A stretch of DNA of 18,416 bases, from positions 1 to 18,416 of the forward strand of contig DATMDV010000498.1 in assembly GCA_035557475.1 (NCBI GenBank), given 5' to 3'. Origin of the DNA: JALOLG01 sp035557475. Its GTDB lineage: Bacteria > Actinomycetota > Acidimicrobiia > Acidimicrobiales > Ilumatobacteraceae. Positions 1-6,857 of this stretch are shown here, one piece after another (within the stretch, counting starts at the first letter, position 1; the number at the start of each line of letters is the position of its first letter). The notes below the pieces were generated by a model. That model saw only the letters and a program-made list of their open reading frames with translations, was not told the DNA's origin and ran no database searches. The position numbers and the translations under genes were made by a program.

Positions 1-173
1 ACACGCCGCTGCTCGACTTCTTCGATCGATCGGTCGCGGCCAACTTCGTGCGGCCCGAACACCGTTCGCTGGCCCAACGCGCCGTCACCGTCGACGACGC
101 CATCGATCTCGCCACGTCGCCGCCGCCCGCCACCCCGCACAAGTGGATCGACCTCGACCGCGACCTCACCTGA
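1..173 (+). CDS. LOG family / TIGR00730-like protein, C-terminal fragment
   Basis: The window opens inside a plus-strand reading frame (codons from position 3) that ends at TGA 171-173. The visible 56 residues include LLDFFDRSVAANFVRPEHR followed by a VTVDDAIDLA segment. The pattern of an aromatic/Asp-rich helix, then a 'GF/NFVRPEHR' turn, then a 'VDDxxDLA' helix is the usual C-terminus of TIGR00730 Rossmann-fold proteins of the LOG (lysine decarboxylase-like, cytokinin riboside 5'-monophosphate phosphoribohydrolase) family. The catalytic PGGxGTxxE motif would lie upstream of the window, so the assignment rests only on the tail. A short Pro-rich linker and an acidic C-terminus follow the family region. 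Confidence 0.55.
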   Translation, partial: TPLLDFFDRSVAANFVRPEHRSLAQRAVTVDDAIDLATSPPPATPHKWIDLDRDLT

Positions 174-180
174 ACGCGTT

Positions 181-223
181 CTGTCTGCTTCAGGCGGCCC
201 GGCGCTGCGGCTGACGCAGACAG
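181..223. terminator. Inverted repeat after the LOG-family gene, possible terminator
   Basis: An 8-bp perfect inverted repeat, CTGTCTGC (181-188) and GCAGACAG (216-223), begins 8 nt after the stop codon at 173. Its 27-nt loop contains a smaller CTGCG/CGCAG repeat (205-219) that could pair alternatively. No T-run follows, so an intrinsic terminator is only one reading. The rest of the 112-nt gap before the next gene holds no feature I can name. Confidence 0.3.
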
Positions 224-285
224 GTCGGGGGTGTGACCTCGGGCGTGGATCTCAAGCGCCTCGCGGGTTCTGCCGATGATGGGGC

Positions 286-2571
286 ATGAGCACCGAGCGC
301 GCAGACGCGAGTCGACCGACGTGGGTCGTCGTCGCGGGCCTGTGCCTGCTCCCGGTGTATCTGTGGATCCTCGACGGCCTGGTCGCCGACCTGTTCTTCA
401 ATGCGGTCGTCGGGGCGATGCTCGTGATCGGTCTGCTCGTCACGGCGCAGATGCCCAGGCACCGTGCCGCCTGGGTGTGGATCCTCGGCGGTCAGGTGTT
501 GTTCCTGTTCGGGGACCTCGGCTTCAACTACGTCGCGTACTTCACCGAGAGCGAGGCGAACTACTCGTTCGCCGACGTCTTCTACCTGAGCGGTTACCCC
601 TGCACGGCGATCGGGCTCGTGCTGCTCCTGCGCGTGCAGGGGCACCTGAAGGACCTCGGAGGACTCGTCGACGGGTCGATCGTCGCCGTCGGCACCGCGG
701 TGATCCTGTGGGTGTTCCTCATGGCACCGACGGCCGGCGACACGACGCTCACGGCGGTCGATCGGTTGATCGGTTGCGCCTACCCGGCCGGAGATCTCCT
801 GCTCATCACGATCGGCGCCCAGGTCGCCGTTCGGCAACTGCGCCGTGGCATCCCGTTCTGGATCCTCACGTCCGCATTGATGTTCATGCTCGCGGCCGAT
901 GTCGGCTACACCGTCCTGACCCTCCACAGCACCTACACCGCCGGTGGCGTGCTCGACGCGGGCTGGTGGGTCAGCTACGTGCTCGTGGTCGCGGCGGCCG
1001 TGCATCCCGACGCCTTCAGGGTGGCCGACCCGTTGCCGGAGCGCTCGCAGTCGCAGCTGACGGTGCGCCGTCTCGTCGTCCTCGGCGCGATCACGCTCGC
1101 ATCTCCGATCGTGTTGACCGTCCGTCTCGGACTCGACAAGTCGTTGGACATCCCGGCGCTGCTCGGTGGCACGATCGTGATGTTCACGCTCGTCGTCCTG
1201 CGGCTGGTGTTGGTGACACGTGAGCTCGACGTGAGCCGCATGCGCCTGCTCCACGAGGCGACCCACGACTCACTCACCGGCCTGGCGAACCGGACCGTGT
1301 TCGCCGATCGCGTCGGCGCCGCGTTGGCCCATCGTCAGCCTGATGATTCTCACGCGGCCGTGCTGAGCATCGATCTCGACGACTTCAAGTCGGTCAACGA
1401 CAGCCTCGGGCATGCGGCGGGCGACCGTCTGCTCTGCATCGTCGCCGAACGCCTCAAGGCACTGTTGCGCCCGGGCGACACCGTCGCCCGGCTCGGAGGC
1501 GACGAGTTCGCGATCCTGCTCGAGAGCGCACCGGTCGACGTCGTCACGGCAGTTGCCCGCCGCGCCATCGAGGCCGTGAGCCGGCCGGCCGATGTCGGCG
1601 CCGAGCTGCGGATCTTCCAGAACGCCTCGGTCGGAATCTCGTTCGCCGACCTGTACGACGACGTCGACGCCGTTATGCGCGACGCCGACGTCGCGATGTA
1701 CCTCGCCAAGCGTCGCGGCAAGGGCCGCTACGAGGTGTTCGAGACCGGCATGCGCCAGCAGGTGCTCGAGCGACTCGAGCTGCGCGTCGAGCTCGTCGAT
1801 GCGCTCAACCGCGGTGAGCTCGCGGTCCGGTACCAACCGGTGGTCGACATCCGGGACAACAGCGTCCACGGTTTCGAAGCACTCCTGCGTTGGAACCATC
1901 CGACGCGGGGTGAGGTGCAGCCGGCCCAGTTCATCAGCATCGCCGAGGAAGCCGACCTGTTGGTCCCGATCGGGCGCTGGGTGCTCGAGGAGTCGTGCCG
2001 TCGCGCCCAGGGTTGGGATCCGTCGCCGGATGGTCCGGGGATCTCGATCAACATGAGCCAGCGGCAGCTCGCCGACGCGTCGTTCATCGCCGACGTGCGC
2101 CGCGCGCTCGACCGCAGTCACCTGGCCCCGAGCCGTCTGCAGCTGGAGATCACCGACTCGTCGCCCGCCGACAACCACGACGACATCGCCGACGTGCTCC
2201 GCACGGTCCGCGATCTCGGCGTGCGCGTCGCCCTCGACGATTTCGGTGTGCGGCACACCTCGCTCGAACAGCTGCGCGTGCTGCCGGTCGACGTCGTGAA
2301 GTTCGATCGGAACTTCGTCACGTCGAGCCTGAACGGCGGCTCGAGTGTGCTCCGCGGCATCATCGAGCTCGCCCACGACCTCGGGCTCGACACGGTGGGC
2401 AAGGGCATCGAGAACGCCGACCAACTCGGTCAGCTCGGCACGCTCGGCTGCCGGTACGCGCAGGGTTATCTCATCGCCCACCCGCTCCTCCCGGCCGACG
2501 TGCAGGTGTTCCTCGAGGAGCGGGCAGAGCTGGGCACCCCCGCAGCCGGCATGCTCTCGCCGATCAGCTGA
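286..2571 (+). CDS. Membrane-bound GGDEF-EAL protein with degenerate EAL domain
   Basis: A 761-residue bifunctional-type c-di-GMP protein. Residues ~12-310 contain about nine hydrophobic helices forming an integral membrane sensor module with no family I can name. A GGDEF domain follows (~325-490) with intact GGDEF at 404-408 and an I-site RPGD at 395-398, so it should be an active, product-inhibited diguanylate cyclase. The EAL domain (~500-745) keeps E531-A-L, the INMS asparagine, the first Glu of LEIT (E621), DD at 651-652 and the substrate-site Lys. However, it has D624 where the family has a second Glu, VRHTS in place of the TGYSS loop-6 sequence (655-659), and K706 in place of Glu in the AEGVE motif (KGIE). 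Phosphodiesterase activity is therefore doubtful, and the domain may only bind c-di-GMP. The ATG at 286 is chosen because the hydrophobic N-terminus starts shortly after it; the ribosome binding site is weak. Confidence 0.93.
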   Translation: MSTERADASRPTWVVVAGLCLLPVYLWILDGLVADLFFNAVVGAMLVIGLLVTAQMPRHRAAWVWILGGQVLFLFGDLGFNYVAYFTESEANYSFADVFYLSGYPCTAIGLVLLLRVQGHLKDLGGLVDGSIVAVGTAVILWVFLMAPTAGDTTLTAVDRLIGCAYPAGDLLLITIGAQVAVRQLRRGIPFWILTSALMFMLAADVGYTVLTLHSTYTAGGVLDAGWWVSYVLVVAAAVHPDAFRVADPLPERSQSQLTVRRLVVLGAITLASPIVLTVRLGLDKSLDIPALLGGTIVMFTLVVLRLVLVTRELDVSRMRLLHEATHDSLTGLANRTVFADRVGAALAHRQPDDSHAAVLSIDLDDFKSVNDSLGHAAGDRLLCIVAERLKALLRPGDTVARLGGDEFAILLESAPVDVVTAVARRAIEAVSRPADVGAELRIFQNASVGISFADLYDDVDAVMRDADVAMYLAKRRGKGRYEVFETGMRQQVLERLELRVELVDALNRGELAVRYQPVVDIRDNSVHGFEALLRWNHPTRGEVQPAQFISIAEEADLLVPIGRWVLEESCRRAQGWDPSPDGPGISINMSQRQLADASFIADVRRALDRSHLAPSRLQLEITDSSPADNHDDIADVLRTVRDLGVRVALDDFGVRHTSLEQLRVLPVDVVKFDRNFVTSSLNGGSSVLRGIIELAHDLGLDTVGKGIENADQLGQLGTLGCRYAQGYLIAHPLLPADVQVFLEERAELGTPAAGMLSPIS

Positions 2572-2575
2572 GCGG

Positions 2576-2599
2576 GTGACGGCGGCAGGCGCCCGTCAC
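2576..2599 (+). terminator. GC hairpin after the GGDEF-EAL gene
   Basis: GTGACGG (2576-2582) and CCGTCAC (2593-2599) form a perfect 7-bp stem with a 10-nt GC-rich loop, starting 4 nt after the stop codon. There is no T-tract, as is common for actinobacterial hairpin terminators. It lies just upstream of the next gene's -10 box and would insulate that gene from readthrough. Confidence 0.4.
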
Positions 2600-2608
2600 G
2601 GCGTCGGA

Positions 2609-2614
2609 TAGCGT
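2609..2614 (+). promoter_or_regulatory. TAGCGT -10 box, leaderless promoter of the serine hydrolase
   Basis: TAGCGT matches the actinobacterial TANNNT -10 consensus and sits 9 nt upstream of the GTG start at 2624. Transcription would start at or within a few bases of the start codon. The same box and spacing recur before other genes here (8109, 16054). No clear -35 is visible. Confidence 0.5.
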
Positions 2615-2623
2615 GCGCGGTTC

Positions 2624-3592
2624 GTGACGGTCGAGGATCGAATCGACGACATCTTCGGGCGCCCGCCCGAGCTGGGGATCACGCTCGCGCTCGTGGTGTT
2701 ACGCGGCGGCGACGTCGTCGCCGAACGCTACGGCACGATGCCGGACACGCCATTCGGTCCCGGCGGACCAGTCGGAGCCGACACCCGGCTCGTGTCGTGG
2801 AGCACGGCCAAGAGCATCACCCACGCCGCGGTCGGCGTGTTGGTGAACGACGGTCTCATCGATCCGGAGGCGCCCGCCCAGGTGCCGGCGTGGACCGGCA
2901 CCGACAAGGAACCCATCACCCTGCTCGACCTGCTCGAGATGCGGCCCGGCCTGCAGTTCGTCGAGGACTACGTCGACGCCAACGTGTCGCACTGCATCGA
3001 CATGCTGTTCGGCGCGGGGAGCGACGATCACGCCGCCTACGCCGCCCAGCTTCCCGTCGAGCATTCGCCGGGAAAGGTCTGGAACTACTCGTCGGGCACC
3101 ACCAACATCATCTGCCGGATCATGGGCGACGTCGTCGGCGGTGGGGAGGCTGGCATGCGGTCGTTCCTGCGCGACCGCCTGTTCGGCCCGGCCGGGATGG
3201 AGTCGGCCGAGCCCCGGTTCGACACCGCCGGCACGTGGGTCGGCTCGTCGTACGTCGACGCCGCCGCGCGCGACTTCGCCCGGTTCGGTGAGCTGTACCG
3301 CAACGACGGGATCGTGAACGGCCGGCGGATCCTGCCCGAGGGCTGGGTCGATCACGGCCGCACGTTCGTCGCCCACGACCCGGCCGACGGCGTGCCGGGC
3401 GGGTTCGACTACGGGCGGCATTGGTGGATGTGGCCCGCCTTCCCGGGCAGCATCGCGGCCCACGGTTACGAGGGCCAGTACATCGTCGTCGTGCCCGATC
3501 GTGAGCTGGTCGTCGTCCACCTCGGCAAGACCGCTGCCGCGGTTCGCAAACCTCTGATCGCGCAACTACACGAGCTCGTGCTCGCCTGCTGA
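2624..3592 (+). CDS. Serine hydrolase, beta-lactamase / penicillin-binding protein-like family
   Basis: A 322-residue class C beta-lactamase-fold protein (Pfam Beta-lactamase family). The nucleophile motif SxxK is S60-T-A-K63. The second motif is Y155-S-S within WNYSSGTTN, and HGYEGQ near the C-terminus takes the place of KTG. Family members act as esterases, D-amino-acid peptidases or amidases on small molecules; the substrate here cannot be told. There is no signal peptide or membrane helix, so it is probably cytoplasmic. The GTG start at 2624 is supported by the -10 box 9 nt upstream, with little room for a ribosome binding site. Its last 27 nt overlap the end of the convergent DUF5317 gene. 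Confidence 0.88.
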   Translation: MTVEDRIDDIFGRPPELGITLALVVLRGGDVVAERYGTMPDTPFGPGGPVGADTRLVSWSTAKSITHAAVGVLVNDGLIDPEAPAQVPAWTGTDKEPITLLDLLEMRPGLQFVEDYVDANVSHCIDMLFGAGSDDHAAYAAQLPVEHSPGKVWNYSSGTTNIICRIMGDVVGGGEAGMRSFLRDRLFGPAGMESAEPRFDTAGTWVGSSYVDAAARDFARFGELYRNDGIVNGRRILPEGWVDHGRTFVAHDPADGVPGGFDYGRHWWMWPAFPGSIAAHGYEGQYIVVVPDRELVVVHLGKTAAAVRKPLIAQLHELVLAC

Positions 3593-4192
3593 CACCTCAT
3601 CGACCGCGGTGTCGACCGCGGGCTCGATACTCGTGTCGACGGCAATCGGCGCCAGCTCGCGTCCCCGTGGCCGCGAGCACCAACGATGGGCGAGGTAGGT
3701 CGAACCGACGACGATCAGCACGTCGCCGATGCTGAACACGTTCGACAGCGGCCACGACGCCGGCACGTAGAAGACGTCACCGAGGAACGCCAGCCGCGGC
3801 GACGACAATGCACGCGAGTTCTCGAACACCTCGGGTGGGATCTCGCGTAGGCCGGCCTTGCGCCAGGCGCCCATGTTGGCAGGCATCGAGCCGTCATTGG
3901 CCACGATCGCAGTGAGGTTGCAGGTGGTGCCGAGCGTGATCAGCCAGCCGCCGGGCAGGCGTCGGTTGAGCCAGAGGAACGCCAGCGCCAGTCCGTACGT
4001 GCCGAGATGGATCTTGTCCGACACCGGCACCGGGATCCGGTAGCCGAGGTACTCGAACAGCACCAGCTGAACGCCGAGCGCCAGCCACACGAGCCATAGA
4101 TGACGAATCGGGAGCTCGGCCAGGCGCCGCCACCGGGTCCATGTGAACAAGGCCGACACCACACCGATGCCGGTGACCCAGACGAGGATCAC
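3566..4192 (-). CDS. DUF5317 family membrane protein
   Basis: A 208-residue integral membrane protein. It begins MILVW followed by hydrophobic helices at about 1-17, 31-50, 62-76, 83-98 and 152-168. The features match DUF5317: an N-terminal helix then RLAELPIRHLW, the ANDGSMPA signature at 98-105, FLGDV at 137-141 and NVFSIGDVLI at 151-160. Function is unknown; the family is common in actinobacteria and Firmicutes. The C-terminal ~35 residues are acidic and hydrophilic. The GTG start at 4192 is chosen because it overlaps the TGA of the upstream GGDEF-EAL gene as GTGA (4192-4189), which implies translational coupling. The 3' end runs 27 nt into the convergent serine hydrolase gene. Confidence 0.85.
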   Translation of the reverse strand: MILVWVTGIGVVSALFTWTRWRRLAELPIRHLWLVWLALGVQLVLFEYLGYRIPVPVSDKIHLGTYGLALAFLWLNRRLPGGWLITLGTTCNLTAIVANDGSMPANMGAWRKAGLREIPPEVFENSRALSSPRLAFLGDVFYVPASWPLSNVFSIGDVLIVVGSTYLAHRWCSRPRGRELAPIAVDTSIEPAVDTAVDEVSAGEHELV

Positions 4193-6216
4193 GAGACGAG
4201 CGCTTCCTCGTGGCGGATGGTGCGCTTGGCGACCCAGGCCCGCAGATCGAGGATCGACATCGGCATCGCGATGCCGTAGCCCTGGGCGATGTCGCAGCCC
4301 AGATCGCTGAGGATCCGCCACTGGTCCTCGGTCTCGACACCTTCGGCGACGACCTCGAGCCCGAGACCGTGGGCGAGCTCGATGACGTTCTTGACGATGA
4401 GCAGGTCCTCGCGGCGACGCTGGATGTCGGTGATGAACGTGCGATCGATCTTGAGGCGATCGGCCGTGACGTCGCGCAACGTGATGAACGACGAGTAGCC
4501 GGTGCCGAAGTCGTCGATCGCGATCCTGATCTTCGACTCGCGCAGGGCCTCGATCGTGAACCGGCTGCGCTCGGTCTCGGTGGCGAGCGCGCGCTCGGTC
4601 ACTTCGAGCTCCAAGCGGTGGGCCGGGAACCTGGTCTCGGCGAGCACCCGCATCACGGTGGCGACGAAGTGGCGGTCCTGCAGGCTGCGGGCCGACACGT
4701 TGACCGCCAACTTGACGTTCTGGTCGCGCAGCGTCGACAGCTCGTTCGTCGCCCGCCGCAGCACGCACTCGGTCAGCGGCCCGATCAGTTCGGTCTGCTC
4801 GGCGAGGCCGATGAACTCGTCGGGCGGTACCGGACCGAGGCGGGGGTGGTGCCACCGCAGCAACGCCTCGACCGTGTCGATGCGTCCGGTCGCCATCTCG
4901 AGTTGGGGTTGGAAGTGGACGTCGAGCTGGTCGTCGTCGATCGCCATCGACAGGTCGGCGAGCAACCCGATCCGGCCGCGCTCACGTGTGCTCGAGCTGG
5001 TCTGGTAGAGCTCGACGCTCGTGCGGAAGCGCTTGGCGCGGTACATCGCGATGTCGGCGGCGGCGAGGAGGTCGGTCGACGCCTCCGCGTGTTGGGGCGC
5101 GAACGCCAGGCCGATGCTCATCGAGACCGACAGCGGGAAGCCGTTCACCACGAGCGGGCGGCACAACCGGTTGTGGAGGTCGAACGCGAGCAGCTTGGTC
5201 GCGTTCATGTCGACCGCTCCGGGCAGGAGGACCGCGAACTCGTCGCCGCCCAGGCGGGCGGCGAAGGCGCGCTCGGGCATCTCGCGCTCGAGGCGCTCGG
5301 CAAAGCCCTGGAGCAGCGAGTCGCCGACCTGGTGGCCGAGACGATCGTTGATCTCCTTGAACCCGTCGAGGTCGAGCAGCAGCAGTGCACCGCTGCCGTC
5401 GAGCGGACCGTCGTTCTCGAGCAGCTCGGTGAGGCGATCGGAGAACGAGCGGCGGTTCAACAGCTTGGTCAACGAGTCGTGGTCGGCCTCGTGGGCGCGC
5501 TGGAGGGCGTGGCGAGCCGACTGGAACACGAGGAACGAGGTGACGCCGAGCAACGGGAGCAAGATCAGGCTGAACTCGACGGCGACGACGAACAGCGGTG
5601 CGAGTGCCAGGAGCGCGCCGTCGGCGGTCATGCTCAGCGCGAAGCCCTCGCGCATCGTGGCGAGGAAACCGTTGCCGGTGTGCAGCGCGAGCACTACACC
5701 CACGAGCACCCCGTTCATGACGAACACCATCGTGCCGCCGGCAAGGATGCCGATGCCCCATGCCAACGGGATCGAGCCGCGATCGGTGATCGCACCGTCG
5801 ATGCCGAACGCGTGCAGCGCCAGGCCGCCGGCCGAGAGCGCGAGGGAGATGTCGGCGACGTTGAAGATGATCTTACGGAGCGGTTTGCGGCTCCTGATGT
5901 CGACGTAGACGGTGGCGATCGCCATGACCGCAACCGCACCGGCCGGGCTGCCGAGCAAGGCGAGCGCGTAGGCGAATGCGTAACCAGGCGTCACCTCGCC
6001 GCCATTGCCGAAGCGCATCCAGAGTGCGGTCTTGGTCTCGCCGACGAACAGCAGCGTGGCGAACAGGCCGAACGCGATCCAGTTGACGCTGGACGTGCGG
6101 TCCTGCATCTCGACGAAGACGAGAGCGCCGGTCGTGAACGCGGCCAGCACCGTGACGACGCCGATGTAGAACGCGACGTGTCGGTCTCGTCTGCGCTGTG
6201 CGTCGGTCGGGCTCAT
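4189..6216 (-). CDS. Membrane-bound diguanylate cyclase/phosphodiesterase (GGDEF-EAL)
   Basis: A 675-residue c-di-GMP turnover protein. Residues ~14-230 carry about seven hydrophobic segments. This module includes an FNVADISLALSAGG stretch resembling membrane modules of other GGDEF and HD-GYP proteins. The GGDEF domain (~240-405) has intact GGDEF at 323-327, but the four residues at the I-site position read PERA rather than RxxD, so product inhibition is probably absent. The EAL domain (~420-665) is complete: E450-A-L, the VNVS asparagine, E538 and E541 in LEVTE, D568-D569-FGTGYSS, KIDR, and E625-GV-E628. Both activities are plausible, and this is the likelier working phosphodiesterase of the two such proteins here. 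The ATG at 6216 has only a weak ribosome binding site. The 3' end is coupled to the DUF5317 gene. Confidence 0.93.
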   Translation of the reverse strand: MSPTDAQRRRDRHVAFYIGVVTVLAAFTTGALVFVEMQDRTSSVNWIAFGLFATLLFVGETKTALWMRFGNGGEVTPGYAFAYALALLGSPAGAVAVMAIATVYVDIRSRKPLRKIIFNVADISLALSAGGLALHAFGIDGAITDRGSIPLAWGIGILAGGTMVFVMNGVLVGVVLALHTGNGFLATMREGFALSMTADGALLALAPLFVVAVEFSLILLPLLGVTSFLVFQSARHALQRAHEADHDSLTKLLNRRSFSDRLTELLENDGPLDGSGALLLLDLDGFKEINDRLGHQVGDSLLQGFAERLEREMPERAFAARLGGDEFAVLLPGAVDMNATKLLAFDLHNRLCRPLVVNGFPLSVSMSIGLAFAPQHAEASTDLLAAADIAMYRAKRFRTSVELYQTSSSTRERGRIGLLADLSMAIDDDQLDVHFQPQLEMATGRIDTVEALLRWHHPRLGPVPPDEFIGLAEQTELIGPLTECVLRRATNELSTLRDQNVKLAVNVSARSLQDRHFVATVMRVLAETRFPAHRLELEVTERALATETERSRFTIEALRESKIRIAIDDFGTGYSSFITLRDVTADRLKIDRTFITDIQRRREDLLIVKNVIELAHGLGLEVVAEGVETEDQWRILSDLGCDIAQGYGIAMPMSILDLRAWVAKRTIRHEEALVS

Positions 6217-6279
6217 TACATGTCCATTTGGCGAGTGGGAAAGAAGAGGTCGGATCGCGACTCAAGGTCGCAATGCGAG

Positions 6280-6313
6280 GTCGGGTTCGCCGGCCGAAGC
6301 CGGCGAACCCGAC
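6280..6313 (-). terminator. 15-bp hairpin with UUCG tetraloop, terminator of the small peptide gene
   Basis: A perfect 15-bp inverted repeat (6280-6294 with 6299-6313) encloses a 4-nt loop. Read on the minus strand the loop is TTCG closed by C-G, the extra-stable C(UUCG)G tetraloop, so the functional sense is minus. It starts 9 nt after the stop codon of the 40-residue ORF and ends about 63 nt before the GGDEF-EAL start. No T-tract follows. It is much stronger than any other hairpin in the window. Confidence 0.8.
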
Positions 6314-6322
6314 ATCACCACG

Positions 6323-6445
6323 TCACCACCACTTCAATGGTGCACCGACAACGGCGATCAATGCGACGACGGTGCCAGCTGCGGCACCTGCCTTCACGAT
6401 CGGGGTTGCTGCACGCCACTTGATGGTGTTCTTGAAGTTGCTCAC
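6323..6445 (-). CDS. Small cationic single-helix peptide (40 aa), unknown
   Basis: A short minus-strand ORF with GTG start at 6445 and TGA at 6325-6323. AAGGAG (6457-6452) lies 6 nt upstream of the start, the best Shine-Dalgarno in the window, and the ORF is followed after 9 nt by a strong UUCG-capped terminator. The product begins MSNFKNTIKWRAATPIVKAG, continues through an Ala/Val/Ile/Leu-rich hydrophobic stretch (about 19-35) and ends PLKWW. It has five Lys/Arg, no Asp or Glu, and three Trp. Codons use A and T in third positions (GCA, TTG, GTT, GGT) much more than the neighbours. I do not recognise a family. A small membrane protein, a type I toxin-like peptide or a leaderless-bacteriocin-like peptide would all fit. 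The gene structure is well supported; the function is not. Confidence 0.68.
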   Translation of the reverse strand: MSNFKNTIKWRAATPIVKAGAAAGTVVALIAVVGAPLKWW

Positions 6446-6530
6446 GTTCCTCTCCTTCCCGCCCCCGGAGGGGTGTAACTGCGGGCTCGGTCCCGCGGGC
6501 CGAACCCGGTGTCGCGAGTAGCCCCCACGG
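6446..6530 (-). promoter_or_regulatory. Structured 5' leader of the small peptide gene, with strong RBS
   Basis: Read on the minus strand, the leader holds CGGGTTCGG/CCGAGCCCG (6508-6500 with 6490-6482, one mismatch), a 9-bp hairpin. An outer stem, CCGTGGGGG (6530-6522) with CCCCTCCGG (6473-6465), pairs with one mismatch and one G-U. The CCCC of the outer stem could instead pair with the following GGGG, just ahead of the AAGGAG ribosome binding site (6457-6452). Two mutually exclusive folds next to a ribosome binding site suggest a regulatory leader. It matches no riboswitch class I can recognise, and pairing was judged by eye. Confidence 0.35.
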
Positions 6531-6838
6531 CACGCGAATTTGTCGTCACATCGCGGCCCGATGACGAGTCAAGGCTTACTCAATAAGCAACGCTGCGCGA
6601 ACGCCGCGCGGCCGACGCGGTGGTGACCGTGGGAGACGTCGGACGGCCGATTCCAGCCGCAATCGTCGCCCTGCTACCACGCAGAGCGGCCGACAACGCG
6701 CTGGTCGCGCCAATGTTTGCTGTGGCTTGACTACCACTGTGGGTGGCCAATTGAGGTGGACCGGAAATGGGCGCGTTCGCCGCGCGCGTCCGGGCCGTCC
6801 GACGAGCACGATCGCGGTCGCCCGCGACCAGTGCGGCG
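6531..6838. other. Intergenic stretch with a short palindrome, no gene seen
   Basis: About 300 nt between the leader of the minus-strand peptide gene and the promoter of the plus-strand membrane protein. It contains a GCTTA-CTCAA-TAAGC palindrome (6574-6588), AT-rich compared with its surroundings, which could be an operator. On the minus strand, TTGACT (6573-6568) resembles a -35 box, but no good TANNNT lies 16-18 nt downstream of it. Open frames exist on both strands but none has a convincing start, ribosome binding site or recognisable product. Confidence 0.35.
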
Positions 6839-6844
6839 TAGTGT
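6839..6844 (+). promoter_or_regulatory. TAGTGT candidate -10 box of the flippase-like gene
   Basis: TAGTGT fits TANNNT and lies 13 nt upstream of the GTG at 6858, giving a 5' leader of only a few nucleotides. The spacing is longer than the 7-9 nt seen at the other boxes in this window, so it is less certain. Confidence 0.3.
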
Positions 6845-6857
6845 GGACGGACCGGCC

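Noticed and set aside
190..2481. Two long minus-strand frames (190-1266 and 1270-2481) opposite the first GGDEF-EAL gene
   Set aside because: Compositional shadows with His/Arg/Asp-rich translations, no start signals and no recognisable motifs.
3566..4855. Minus-strand frame of 429 codons extending the DUF5317 protein upstream
   Set aside because: The extra ~220 residues are Arg-rich out-of-frame translation of the EAL domain of the preceding gene. The real start is the GTG at 4192, in a GTGA overlap.
4210..6423. Long plus-strand open frame (737 codons) opposite the second GGDEF-EAL gene
   Set aside because: Antisense shadow: Glu/Arg/Val-rich composition with no domain, and the minus strand encodes a complete, motif-rich protein.
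6470..6535. tRNA-like GGTTCG in the small peptide leader
   Set aside because: The flanking arms do not make a 5-bp T-stem with a 7-nt loop, and no acceptor stem or anticodon arm can be drawn.
6587..6730. Plus-strand frame of about 48 codons ending in TGA 6728-6730, with a protein-like composition
   Set aside because: It has no ribosome binding site, no good start and no recognised motif. It may be chance in GC-rich DNA.
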